Positions 1 to 6,125 of a stretch of 7,377 nt of DNA are shown here, piece by piece. How positions within the stretch are numbered: position 1 is the first letter of the stretch; each line of letters begins with the position of its first letter. Source of the DNA: Nitrososphaerales archaeon TH526 (lineage in GTDB: Archaea > Thermoproteota > Nitrososphaeria > Nitrososphaerales > Nitrososphaeraceae); the NCBI GenBank assembly GCA_014523665.1, contig JAATVR010000424.1:1-7377 (forward strand). The letters run 5' to 3'. The position numbers and the translations under genes are program-made. The notes under the pieces were generated by a model that was not told where the DNA came from, ran no database searches, and was given only the letters and a program-made list of their open reading frames with translations.

Positions 1-108
1 CATGGCAATGAGCATTGGGAATTTCAAGATGATGGTCTTATGAGTAGACGTGATATGAGTGCGAACGATTATCCTATTAATGAATCAGAAAGACGCTATC
101 ACTTTTAG
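1..108 (+). CDS. C-terminal end of a DUF1348 / NTF2-like (SnoaL-fold) protein, 5' truncated by the window
   Basis: The first 35 codons are open in frame 1 and end in TAG at 106-108. The residues GNEHWEFQDDGLMSRRDMSAND followed by a PI-x-ES-x-RR ending match, from memory, the C-terminal signature of DUF1348 proteins (GNE-WEF-x-x-x-GLM-RRR-x-AS-x-ND-x-PI), small cone-shaped NTF2/SnoaL-fold cytoplasmic proteins without an assigned reaction. Family members usually continue after this point with a short tail resembling PLGRRPDDHP. Here a TAG falls just where that tail should begin, and the next codons (Ala-Gly-Arg-Phe-His) look faintly like a degraded GRRP. The gene may therefore lack its last dozen residues. 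Only the tail is visible, so the state of the rest is unknown. Confidence 0.72.
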   Translation, partial: HGNEHWEFQDDGLMSRRDMSANDYPINESERRYHF

Positions 109-294
109 GCTGGTCGTTTTCACACAGAAATCGTGTCATGCCAAGAAAATCCAGTAATAGCCTTCAATTCCCATTACATAGGCTTACATTCAATGTATTA
201 GTAATTTAGATATTCCTTTAAGAAATCATTAGTTTTTGATATTGCTATATTAGATTCTGTAGTGCGAGTGAGAAAAATAAGTTAGTCAGGATAA

Positions 295-541
295 GTTACA
301 GGCCCAAGAATAGACCTTGCAATCACACTCATAGACAGAATGAAAAGGTTATTCACAGGTGAGGGACTTATCGACTTTGATTGTAAAGAAACGGTTATCA
401 AGAAAATATTCGTGCACTATTGGACAAATAACAGCGATGCTAAATAGGTCGCCTGAGTATTACAGACGAATGGATCCCCCCTGTTACTCCATAACATTAA
501 CCATCATCACAGGAAAACAACTGTTGACTGGATCGCCGTAG
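295..541 (+). other. Weak coding traces, two overlapping frames, no recognised gene
   Basis: Two plus-strand frames are open here and at most one was ever real. Frame 1 (295-447, internal ATG at 340, stop TAG at 445) gives an amphipathic stretch including DLAITLIDRMKRLFTGEGL and then a Val-Ile-Lys-Lys segment, which has plausible protein composition. Frame 2 (359-541, GTG start) gives 60 residues in which CTIGQITAMLNRSPEYYRRM resembles a helix-turn-helix (helix, Asn-Arg-Ser turn, helix). Neither has a ribosome binding site or a family I recognise. A common origin, with a frameshift between them near 440, cannot be excluded. The stretch 109-294 upstream is AT-rich and I see nothing in it. Confidence 0.22.
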
Positions 542-555
542 GTAGGTAGGTAGGT
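538..555. repeat. Short GTAG tetranucleotide repeat
   Basis: Four perfect tandem copies of GTAG followed by GT lie at 538-555, about 25 bases before the FAD-enzyme remnant. The repeat is too short to be more than a slippage-prone microsatellite. Confidence 0.8.
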
Positions 556-580
556 TGGATGACTCAGTGCCCTTTCCTAA

Positions 581-780
581 ACAGTAATTCCTGAGAGTAA
601 GGCTATCCTCATTGGTGGTGGTAGAATAGCTGGACTAGTGTCAGCCAGAGTACTTTGCAATCATTTTGTTCACGTCATCGTGGTAGAAAGAGATGAACTA
701 GGTGTGTGCTCAGGTTCTCAGTACACGGGATTGCAACAGCCTCATTAGGTTGGGCAGTTAAGTTCAATTATATCACTTGA
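581..780 (+). pseudogene. N-terminal remnant of an FAD-dependent monooxygenase/oxidoreductase
   Basis: Frame 2 from 581 reads as the Rossmann N-terminus of an FAD-dependent monooxygenase. It starts with a strand (KAILIGGG), then RIAGLVSARVL, and after about 20 residues has the second strand ending VIVVERDEL, whose acidic residue would bind the FAD ribose. Family members have IGGSIAG or GGGIAG here. This copy has IGGGRIAG, one residue more than I expect, perhaps from the GGTGGTGGT run. No ATG precedes it: a TAA at 578-580 closes the frame and the start is lost. The frame ends in TAG at 746-748. Frame 1 then continues from 721 with HGIATAS, resembling the family's KGVPQASH segment, so a frameshift lies near 715-725; frame 1 stops at 778-780. 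The remaining several hundred residues of the enzyme are absent, so it is non-functional. Confidence 0.62.
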
Positions 781-1031
781 TATTCTCTGGACGCGACTTC
801 GATCAGTCGTTGACATATATGGAACTGCCATACTATCGGTATGAATTTGAACGCAAAAAGAGAAGACTTGAGGAAAAAAGGCGGTCAGATGGATGGTTAA
901 ATGACGAAGTCAGGTATGGGGCGATCTGTCATGATTCTAGGGGTAATCTGGTTGACGGATTAGGCAATTTGATTAAGGAAGCAGAAATAGAGTTTCAGAC
1001 GGTACACCTTTTATGGCAATCCTTCTCATAA
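777..1031 (+). CDS. Small charged hypothetical protein next to the integrase
   Basis: An 84-residue frame opens at TTG 777. An ATG at 819 would give 70 residues and is the more conventional start; neither has a strong Shine-Dalgarno. The N-terminal half is very basic and acidic (YYRYEFERKKRRLEEKRR, residues 19-36) and probably helical. The middle carries RYGAICHDSRGNLVDGLGN, a pattern of short Asp/Asn-Gly turns. I do not recognise a family. It ends 46 bases before the stop of the convergent integrase gene and starts inside the last stop of the FAD-enzyme remnant, a typical place for a mobile-element cargo or accessory gene. Charge pattern and size would suit a nucleic-acid-associated accessory protein, but that is inference only. 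It could also be part of a larger decayed gene. Confidence 0.45.
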   Translation: MIFSGRDFDQSLTYMELPYYRYEFERKKRRLEEKRRSDGWLNDEVRYGAICHDSRGNLVDGLGNLIKEAEIEFQTVHLLWQSFS

Positions 1032-1077
1032 AATAATAATCAAAAATTCAAGCGTGAGTTAAACTTACTACCGGATG

Positions 1078-2243
1078 TTAATATTGTCTTCTCTCCAGAT
1101 CTTGCATTCTAGCTGTCAAAGCCATCAATTGATCAGAAAGATATGCTATGGCATCATCTTTCATTTTATCCCTGTCTCTAAATGACTGGTTTAACTCTTC
1201 TAGTTCCTCTATTTTGCTTTGGATATCTGCACCCTGCCTCTCCAGCTCATGCACATTTAGAAATGTAAGATATGGTTCTATCTTTCTGAATATCTCTGCC
1301 TTTTCAGATTCTTTCTTTGTCCAGTACGTAGAACCTGAATGACCTATGAAATATTCCGAAAAGTCCTGATACCCTAAATCAGAAATTGTGGTCTTAACAA
1401 AACGCCTGAATGAATGAAGAGTGATCCGCCTTCGACTTTTGTTACCTTCCTCTCTGTCTCCTTTACCCATTCGATCAAGGGTCTTACCAAAAAAATGACT
1501 TAGTTCAGTGTAAAGATTATTTGGATTAGGATTTTCAACTGATTGATAAACTGAGAATACTAGGTCAGTTTCATTCTTTGTAGGTGTTCTGTATTCAGTA
1601 ACAGTTTTGCCATTATTACTAACATAACAAACTCGTCTAGATCTATACTTATAGTCTAGCCAGGAAGACAATTGAAGAGATACTTCTTTTGTGAGAAATA
1701 TTGTTCTATCAGATCTAGTTTTTGTAAACTCTTCTCTTACAAACAATCTTGGAGGATGTGATTGTGGGTCTAAGTCTTTGATACGAATAGATAAAGCTTC
1801 AACAGCTCTCATTCCAGTTGCTGCAAGAAGCATGACATATGTTTTCAGCCTAATATCTGAGCATGTATTCAGTATGTCTACAATGTCTTCTTTAGATAAC
1901 GCTTCCTTACTCCTTCTTACTACCTTTGGTAGTTTTACCTTTAACTTAAATTTTCGTGGGCTTATATCAACATCATAATATTCGCGATATTGTTACCTGT
2001 TTTTAGATATCCTCCATATTGACTGAGAATATCGTATACATTTTTCAAACCCTGCTTAATTTGGTCTATGAGTGTGCTGACAGTTATTTTGTACATATTT
2101 TCAACAAATATTCTGAAAGAATTTAGTCTACCCTTATATTCATGTGCCGTTGAGACACTCATCGTACTTATATTTGAAATGTAAGCTGAAATCTTATCGG
2201 AAGTCAATTGCGTAATTATTAATTCAATAACATATAAAGACAT
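1078..2243 (-). pseudogene. Tyrosine recombinase/integrase, frameshifted at the interdomain linker
   Basis: Two minus-strand frames together encode one archaeal-type phage integrase. Part one (2243 to about 1985, ATG start) is the core-binding domain, about 85 residues with TAHEYKGRLNSFRIFVENMY. Part two is open from 1992 to the TAA at 1078-1080, without its own start, and begins YYDVDISPRKFKLKVKLPKV. Counting from the Met at 1833, its catalytic residues are Arg9 (ATGMRAVEAL), Lys38, His140-x-x-Arg143 (LHSFRRFVKT), His165 (FIGHSG) and probably Tyr170. All are retained. The C-terminus (residues about 198-251) is a Glu/Lys/Gln-rich coiled coil, as in Nitrososphaeria integrases I recall. At the junction the first frame runs into TAA at 1962 and the helix that normally joins the domains seems to be missing, so both a frameshift and a small deletion are likely. 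Without repair the catalytic part has no start and the enzyme is inactive. No attachment site or tRNA target is visible. Confidence 0.85.
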
Positions 2244-2327
2244 TGTATTGGTATACTTTTATGCATTATCAATCTCTATATCGAAGTATTTAGAGAACAA
2301 AAAATGTTTGTAGATTGAAATAGCAAA

Positions 2328-3278
2328 TTAGTCGTTATCTTCTTCGCTAGACGAAGCCGCTGAAGAGGATGAACCACCCTTTTCATTACCGTCTTCATCA
2401 TTACTAGAAGATGCTGCTGCGGCAGCCGCCGCGTCGGCCGCTGCTGCGGCAGCCGATGACGAACCTCCGTTCTCGGACACTGCTGAGGATGCTGCTGAAG
2501 AGGCATCATCTCCTGCTGCTGCGGCCGCTGCCGCTGCGCTACCAGCTGCAGCTGCTGCGGCTGATGATGCACCTGATGCTGCAGCTGCAGCTGCTGCAGA
2601 ATCTCCTACTGCTGCAGCAGAAGAGGAGGATGACGATGATCCGCCACCATCATTATTATCGTCATTATCTGAGGAGCTACCACTTGATGCTGCGCTGCTG
2701 CTACTGCCACCATCACCATCACCATTTCCTGAAGCTGATGCTGCAGCAGATGATGATGAACCACTATTATCGCCATTGTCATCATGATGATCATTATTAT
2801 TATTATTATCGTCACCGTTGTCATTGTTAGAATTTGATCCCACAACTTCAAAAGAAGTACTAACAGTCTTTGTGTCATATCCATCTTTTGGCACTTTTAT
2901 ATCCATATCATAGGTACCCGTTTCTGCGTTATCATCTATCTTGACATCAAATGTTGTTTCACCATCATTATCGGTTTCATCTTTTGCAGATGTGGAATCA
3001 CTATCTGGTGGATATACTGTTAATTTAACATCTGCGTCTGAAACGTAATTATCGGTATCATCATTGAAAACCGTAGCGGTTATGTGTTGAGTATCACCAC
3101 GATTGATCTCGTTGTCTTCCACGTTTACATCTATATCGAACTCTTCGATTGCATAAGCTGATTCAAAGATTGGAGCAATTGCTGCATTGCTAACTAATAT
3201 CAATAGTAATGGCATGGTTATTATTGTAGGAAAAATCTTTGCTGTTACACATCTATTCACTTTAATACTATCTATCAT
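2328..3278 (-). CDS. Secreted surface protein: Ig-like domain plus long Ser/Ala/Asn/Asp low-complexity tail
   Basis: This is an intact 316-residue frame with an ATG start. Residues 1-43 are an export signal: basic start, hydrophobic core around 17-35 (IITMPLLLILVSNAAIA), likely cleavage after the Ala of SAYA. Residues 44-147 look like a beta-sandwich of the Big/MG2/invasin type: an acidic strand-rich segment, then DADVKLTVYPP, the turn TDNDGETTFDVKI, NAETGTYDMDIKV and a closing strand near FEVV. Residues 148-316 are low complexity: Asn/Asp/His runs, then repeated blocks of Gly-Gly-Ser(3-7) followed by Ala(2-9), with acidic spacers. There is no C-terminal membrane anchor or sorting motif, so it is either released or held by other wall components. 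The Ser-rich part could be O-glycosylated. The function is unknown; a cell-surface or matrix role is inferred. The gene runs convergent to nothing and ends 84 bases before the start of the integrase. Confidence 0.85.
   Translation of the reverse strand: MIDSIKVNRCVTAKIFPTIITMPLLLILVSNAAIAPIFESAYAIEEFDIDVNVEDNEINRGDTQHITATVFNDDTDNYVSDADVKLTVYPPDSDSTSAKDETDNDGETTFDVKIDDNAETGTYDMDIKVPKDGYDTKTVSTSFEVVGSNSNNDNGDDNNNNNDHHDDNGDNSGSSSSAAASASGNGDGDGGSSSSAASSGSSSDNDDNNDGGGSSSSSSSAAAVGDSAAAAAAASGASSAAAAAAGSAAAAAAAAGDDASSAASSAVSENGGSSSAAAAAADAAAAAAASSSNDEDGNEKGGSSSSAASSSEEDND
2331..2837 (-). repeat. Coding low-complexity region, GCN/TCN triplet-rich
   Basis: The tail of the surface protein is built from Ala (GCN) and Ser triplets with Asn/Asp spacers, so the DNA is a GC-richer, triplet-periodic patch in AT-rich surroundings. 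All four Ala codons are mixed within one run (for example 2410-2455), which means the poly-Ala runs are kept at protein level and are not a pure recent microsatellite. GCAGCTGC/CTGCAG palindromes around 2578-2597 and 2545-2560 could form local hairpins. Several long open frames on other strands here are only shadows of this triplet periodicity. Confidence 0.85.
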
Positions 3279-3305
3279 TTACTTGATATCTCAATTGTAT
3301 TCTTT

Positions 3306-3317
3306 CATTTAAAAAAT
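3306..3317 (-). promoter_or_regulatory. Candidate TATA box for the surface-protein gene
   Basis: Read on the minus strand this is ATTTTTTAAATG, an A/T element of archaeal TATA type. Its centre lies about 34 bases upstream of the ATG at 3278. With transcription starting about 25 bases downstream of the box, the 5' leader would be only around ten bases, as is common in archaea. The surrounding DNA is AT-rich, so the match could be chance. The rest of 3279-3542 also holds TATA-like strings on the plus strand (TTTAAATA at 3374-3381, TATATATA at 3404-3411), which lie too far from the next start to assign. Confidence 0.35.
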
Positions 3318-3566
3318 AGTGATATGAATAGCGTTATTATATTCCAAGCAATTATCCTAATTCAAAACCTTGATTTAAATATAGTACCAAACTTACTTTT
3401 TGGTATATATACGCACATACATAACGTCTAATAAGGATATCATGTTAACTAAAAGTTCCCATAGTTTTTCTTACTGATGTAGATATTATAGATATGTACA
3501 TAGTAAAAACTAGATGTTTTACTTTGATTAAATTGATTATCTTTGTGTGGATATAATCATGCAAGT

Positions 3567-4074
3567 ATGACCACAGCAAGTTCGTTTTTGCTATTATCAA
3601 TTATAATCTTAACGAGTGGAATATCTTTCACTAATTTATATACTATTGACGCTGTTTTGGCTAAAGAACCTGTTTGTAATCTTGAAATTCTATCTTTGTT
3701 GCCTTGCACTCTGGGTTCTGAGAGTAGGGGATCTTCTGTTAGTACTTCCTCTGGAACCGTGCAGGAACAAAAGAAAATGATAACAATAACGATATTGACA
3801 GTACATCAATCATGGGTCAAGTTGTAGCCGGAGAAGATGTTGATGAAAATAAGAATGATAATATGAATTCAAACATAGAATCTCAAATACCTTCGACGAT
3901 AGGTGCAATTTCATTCCCTTAATACCTCCTCCTTTACTAATCTACTTACCAAATCAAGCATGTAGAGTTCCGTATCCTCAATCTTATCAAGGCTACTATA
4001 TTCTCATTTAATATTGACATAATTCAGCGTGTCCAGTAGCATTAGTGGTACTTTCAAATCCCATAGAGGGCTAG
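3567..4074 (+). pseudogene. Secreted Asn/Asp-rich small protein, broken by a one-base shift
   Basis: From ATG 3567 (a TTG at 3543 is also in frame) the protein has a signal peptide, TASSFLLLSIIILTSGISFT, with probable cleavage near VLA-KE, then a mature N-terminus with Cys residues (EPVCNLEILSLLPCTLGS) and a Ser/Thr-rich linker. At the A-rich run 3771-3779 the frame slips. As it stands it goes on in frame 0 to TAG at 3825-3827, whereas one frame back gives NDNNNDIDSTSIMGQVVAGE and a further Asn/Asp-rich stretch ending at TAA 3920-3922. Adding one A to the run restores a continuous protein of about 118 residues. Beyond that, frame 1 from about 3898 reads PLIPPPLLIYLPNQACRVP and then YPQSYQGYY, with stops at 4009 and 4015, and then NSACPVALVVLSNPIEG to TAG 4072-4074. 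This may be a second frameshift and the original Pro/Tyr/Cys C-terminus. I recognise no family; an extracytoplasmic location is inferred from the signal peptide. Confidence 0.6.
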
Positions 4075-4472
4075 TAGTAAATTGCACCTCAGCAGTAGCA
4101 AACATATAATTGTTGGTCTAACTGAATTACAAAAATATACTTCAAATTCCGGATGCTAGTTATAACACATTTAATATCGTACTAAAGACTTCATTTTATT
4201 CATATCTTTGAGAGAAAATACATATCTACACACGTGGACATGATAGATGTCTTCCAGATAAAGCCGGTGACCATGCGCCTGAAGTGTTACCAAAGAAAGA
4301 TAGTAATCTATGTCACCCTGGATCTTCAGAGTGTTAAGCCTAGCACAAACAAATCTATTTTTGTAAAGCACTCACTTCTTTTTACTCCTGGAGATTTTTT
4401 TATTTAGCTTTACTATATATTAGAAAAATATAATATGATGTACTATACGCTTTGGAGTACGGCCCCTAATAC
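4075..4472 (+). other. No convincing gene; one short possible remnant
   Basis: About 400 bases without a gene I can defend. A plus-strand frame at 4212-4337 reads YTRGHDRCLPDKAGDHAPEV and ends GSSEC before TAA 4335-4337, with a composition like the small secreted Cys proteins of these archaea. The opposite strand carries a 66-residue ATG frame (4371 to 4171) over the same bases. The two exclude each other and neither has a recognised match. A T-rich stretch at 4375-4440 has TATA-like strings but no adjacent start. Confidence 0.25.
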
Positions 4473-4676
4473 TTATTGTTTCCCAGGCCCATACGGGATT
4501 GGAACTGGAGGAAGGGGCGCAGGGCCTGCAACACACCCAGAAGTGCGAAGATGACCAACATATTCAAGAATCCCGTTTGATTGAAGTTTGGGTATATCAC
4601 CAGGGGCAATATTATGTGCAGGACTGTTAGTCAGGCGTGCACCTGCCTCCGCATAGTCCGACAGTGCATAATCAAG
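4473..4676 (-). pseudogene. Unrecognised protein fragment, C-terminal part only
   Basis: An open minus-strand frame of 67 codons ends in TAA at 4473-4475 and is closed upstream by TAG at 4677-4679, with no start codon. It reads ALSDYAEAGARLTNSPAHNI, then APGDIPKLQSNGILEYVGHL, and ends with a Pro-rich PAPLPPVPIPYGPGKQ. Codons are strongly of RNY type and the residue mix is that of a real soluble protein; the DNA is more GC-rich than its flanks. Just upstream another frame reads HGDNAGSTSLIMH, which would join smoothly to ALSDYAEAG if one base were shifted at about 4668-4675, so the gene was probably longer. A plus-strand frame is also open over 4440-4629, but its codon pattern fits an antisense shadow better. 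I do not recognise the family. Confidence 0.4.
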
Positions 4677-4755
4677 CTAGTGGAGCCGGCGTTATCACCA
4701 TGAGAGCAGTTGTGGAATGCATGCAGGCAATGCCTTAGATTAACTGTTCTTTTTG

Positions 4756-5043
4756 TCAGTATCCTGCGCCTTTGTTTGTAGTTTTACTATACCGTGCACG
4801 TGGTGGTTGGTCCAGATTTCTGCTAATTGCTTCTGCTAATTCGAATCTTGGCACGATTAACTAACTGGTTTTGCTCCTTGCATTCCTACTCTTCATAAGG
4901 TCAGCGTAACCTGTTACCATTTCGGCTAATTCGTTATATGGCATAGACTTGAATTGTTCAAGGCTTACTGAATATTTCCTTCCATCAGGGGCTATGAGAT
5001 ACACAACAATGGATTTCCTAGGTGTTTCGAGAGTTCGTCCCAC
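4756..5043 (-). pseudogene. Unrecognised small protein with an in-frame TAG
   Basis: From GTG 5043 the frame gives 60 residues, including SIVVYLIAPDGRKYSVSLEQ and PYNELAEMVTGYADLMKSR, to TAG at 4861-4863. The same frame then continues without a shift for 34 more codons, LIVPRFELAEAISRNLDQPP and onward to TGA at 4756-4758. The extension keeps coding-like composition, so this looks like one gene of about 95 codons cut by a nonsense mutation, or a 60-residue protein with a fortuitous extension. The first part suggests a strand-turn-strand followed by amphipathic helices. No family recognised. Its start is divergent from, and only 27 bases away from, the start of the restriction-type remnant at 5071. 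Confidence 0.5.
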
Positions 5044-5070
5044 ATTAGCCCTGTTAAAGGGAAAGGATCA

Positions 5071-5535
5071 GTGAATTATTTGACTCTGTGGTTAATCAGA
5101 GCAGGCAAAGAGGGAGAACAAGAGAGAGGTGTTCTGCAAAACAACATTGTGGCCATTGGCTGGAATGAACTTCCAAATCTTTTAACTGTAGACTCTTTAT
5201 GATATAGGATCTCAATCAATTGACTGGCTCTATGACTCTCTTAAAGAGAAGATATTGTCGGTGTCAGTGAAATAAAAATTGTACCAAAGAAAAAGTATAT
5301 TGCTTTTTTAAGGCATACTAATTTTCTTGATATCGTTTTTTATCGTAATCAGCTTAATCTTTACTTGAATATGGAAAAGGGAAGCCTTAATGATCCTCAA
5401 AAAATGGCTGAAGATGTTTCTGAATCAGGACATTGGGAAAATGGTGACTATCGAATAATAATACACGATGTTACAGATATTACAGATATGGAATATCTAA
5501 TGTTGTTGATTATGCAATCATTCAATCAAAATTGA
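5071..5535 (+). pseudogene. Restriction-type N-terminal module joined to a DUF5655 domain, junction damaged
   Basis: GTG 5071 follows AAAGGGAAAGGA, a fair Shine-Dalgarno. Frame 1 gives VNYLTLWLIRAGKEGEQERG then NNIVAIGWNELPNL, ending in TGA at 5200. This W-x-RAGK-GE...NN-x-VAIGWNEL pattern is the N-terminal module I know from Mrr/McrBC-like restriction-system proteins. Frame 2 (5195-5263) then gives IDWLYDSLKEKILS, and frame 1 resumes at about 5264 with VSEIKIVPKKKYIAFLRHTN and continues to TGA 5533-5535. This second part is a DUF5655 domain: KKYIAF, NQLNLYLNMEKGSLNDPQKM, the diagnostic EDVSESGHWENGDYRI and a closing MLLIMQSFNQ. DUF5655 is often found at the C-terminus of restriction or predicted-transport proteins. 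Compared with such proteins the middle, where a nuclease or linker would sit, is missing. Two compensating frameshifts flank the junction. A gene inactivated by deletion and indels is most likely. Confidence 0.7.
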
Positions 5536-5630
5536 AACAATTAACCGATAGGGTTTATGAACATAGAATATGCTTGCAGGTCCAAGGTTAATTTGAAACT
5601 TTAATAAGCAAGATACGTGTGTCTAGAGAA

Positions 5631-5840
5631 ATGTCTCAAGAACCTTCATAGTGTGATTATAACGATTGTCGAAATGTAGGTGTGACAACTTCGCAGTGCA
5701 CAGACATTCTATATCAGTAGTTACTTCTTGCTATAATAGTGAATAGGTTCTTATCCAAACAGTTAGTGCTAGTTAACACTATTACATTTGGAATTTTTAT
5801 TTTTTCTTTCATCTGTCTATACTATATGGGTTGTAACTAA
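5631..5840 (+). pseudogene. Possible small membrane-protein remnant with two in-frame TAG codons
   Basis: Frame 0 from ATG 5631 reads MSQEPS, TAG (5649-5651), CDYNDCRNVGVTTSQCTDIL, TAG (5718-5720), and then, with a GTG at 5739 available as start, VNRFLSKQLVLVNTITFG followed by the hydrophobic IFIFSFICLYYMG to TAA 5838-5840. The last 33 residues look like one transmembrane helix after a short basic segment. Because all pieces share one frame, they may be the remains of a single gene. The hydrophobic part could equally arise by chance from T-rich DNA. No family recognised. The rest of 5536-5919 shows only a 21-codon frame at 5858-5923, MRIRRNIRHIAILIIIGYVL, whose TGA overlaps the ATG at 5920. 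Confidence 0.28.
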
Positions 5841-5919
5841 GAGAAAAACATGATGAAATGAGAATAAGAAGAAACATTAGACATATTGCTATTCTTATCA
5901 TTATCGGATACGTACTAGA

Positions 5920-6125
5920 ATGAAAGAGCAGATAAAACCACTATTAGAGATCAATAGTTAGGACGATGTGCCTCGTACAAAAATAATGCGTTCCTAAGTT
6001 TAAGCTTCATGTTAAGGTAATTCGATGGTGTTTTTATCCGCTCTAATGACTTCTTTCAGCTTATAGACTGGCGAATTAATTATAGAGGTTTCTATCCTTC
6101 AAATTTCTTGAAAGTAGATCTTTAA
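5920..6125 (+). pseudogene. Winged helix-turn-helix regulator remnant (HTH_45-like)
   Basis: From ATG 5920 frame 1 gives MKEQIKPLLEINS, TAG (5959-5961) and DDVPRTKIMRS, then TAA at 5995-5997. Frame 0 takes over with NNAFLSLSFMLR, TAA (6018-6020), then FDGVFIRSNDFFQLIDWRIN and a Tyr/Phe-rich end to TAA 6123-6125. Overlaid, TKIM-(Y)NAFLS...L..Y.D...xSNxxQLID is the core of the small archaeal winged-helix proteins (TKIMYNAFLSFxQLKEYLxxLIExGLL), in which TKIM-NAFLS forms the recognition region and QLID leads into the wing. These are DNA-binding transcription regulators, abundant in Nitrososphaeria. One frameshift near 5985 and two or more stops make the gene dead. The 21-codon frame at 5858-5923 could be a further shifted piece of its N-terminus (RRNIRHIAILI resembling the RSxLEIIAxIL start), but that is speculative. 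Confidence 0.55.

Noticed and set aside
1691..1978. Plus-strand frames opposite the integrase (also 1148-1342)
   Set aside because: Antisense shadows of the catalytic domain, Ser/Leu-rich with no features.
2411..2830. Long plus-strand frame rich in Leu, His, Tyr and Arg
   Set aside because: It is the antisense shadow of the Ser/Ala/Asp triplet tail; composition is nonsensical and there is no start context.
2276..2884. Additional minus-strand frames rich in Gln, Met and His
   Set aside because: They are shifted readings of the same triplet-rich tail; the 316-residue frame has the signal peptide and Ig-like domain and is the real gene.
4440..4629. Plus-strand open frame reading EESLRLIEV-like hydrophilic sequence opposite the 4473-4676 remnant
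   Set aside because: No start or ribosome site, and the codon pattern is more coding-like on the minus strand; the two frames are complementary so one is a shadow.
4836..4850. TTCGAAT string resembling a tRNA T-loop (possible integration site)
   Set aside because: The flanking bases do not pair into a T-stem and no D-arm, anticodon arm or acceptor stem can be formed.
1..6125. Possible recoding of TAG: several readable frames here are cut by TAG (106, 4861, 5649, 5718, 5959)
   Set aside because: TAA and TGA interrupt other remnants too, most lesions are frameshifts, the intact oxidoreductase itself ends in TAG, and pyrrolysine genes are not known to me from this group.
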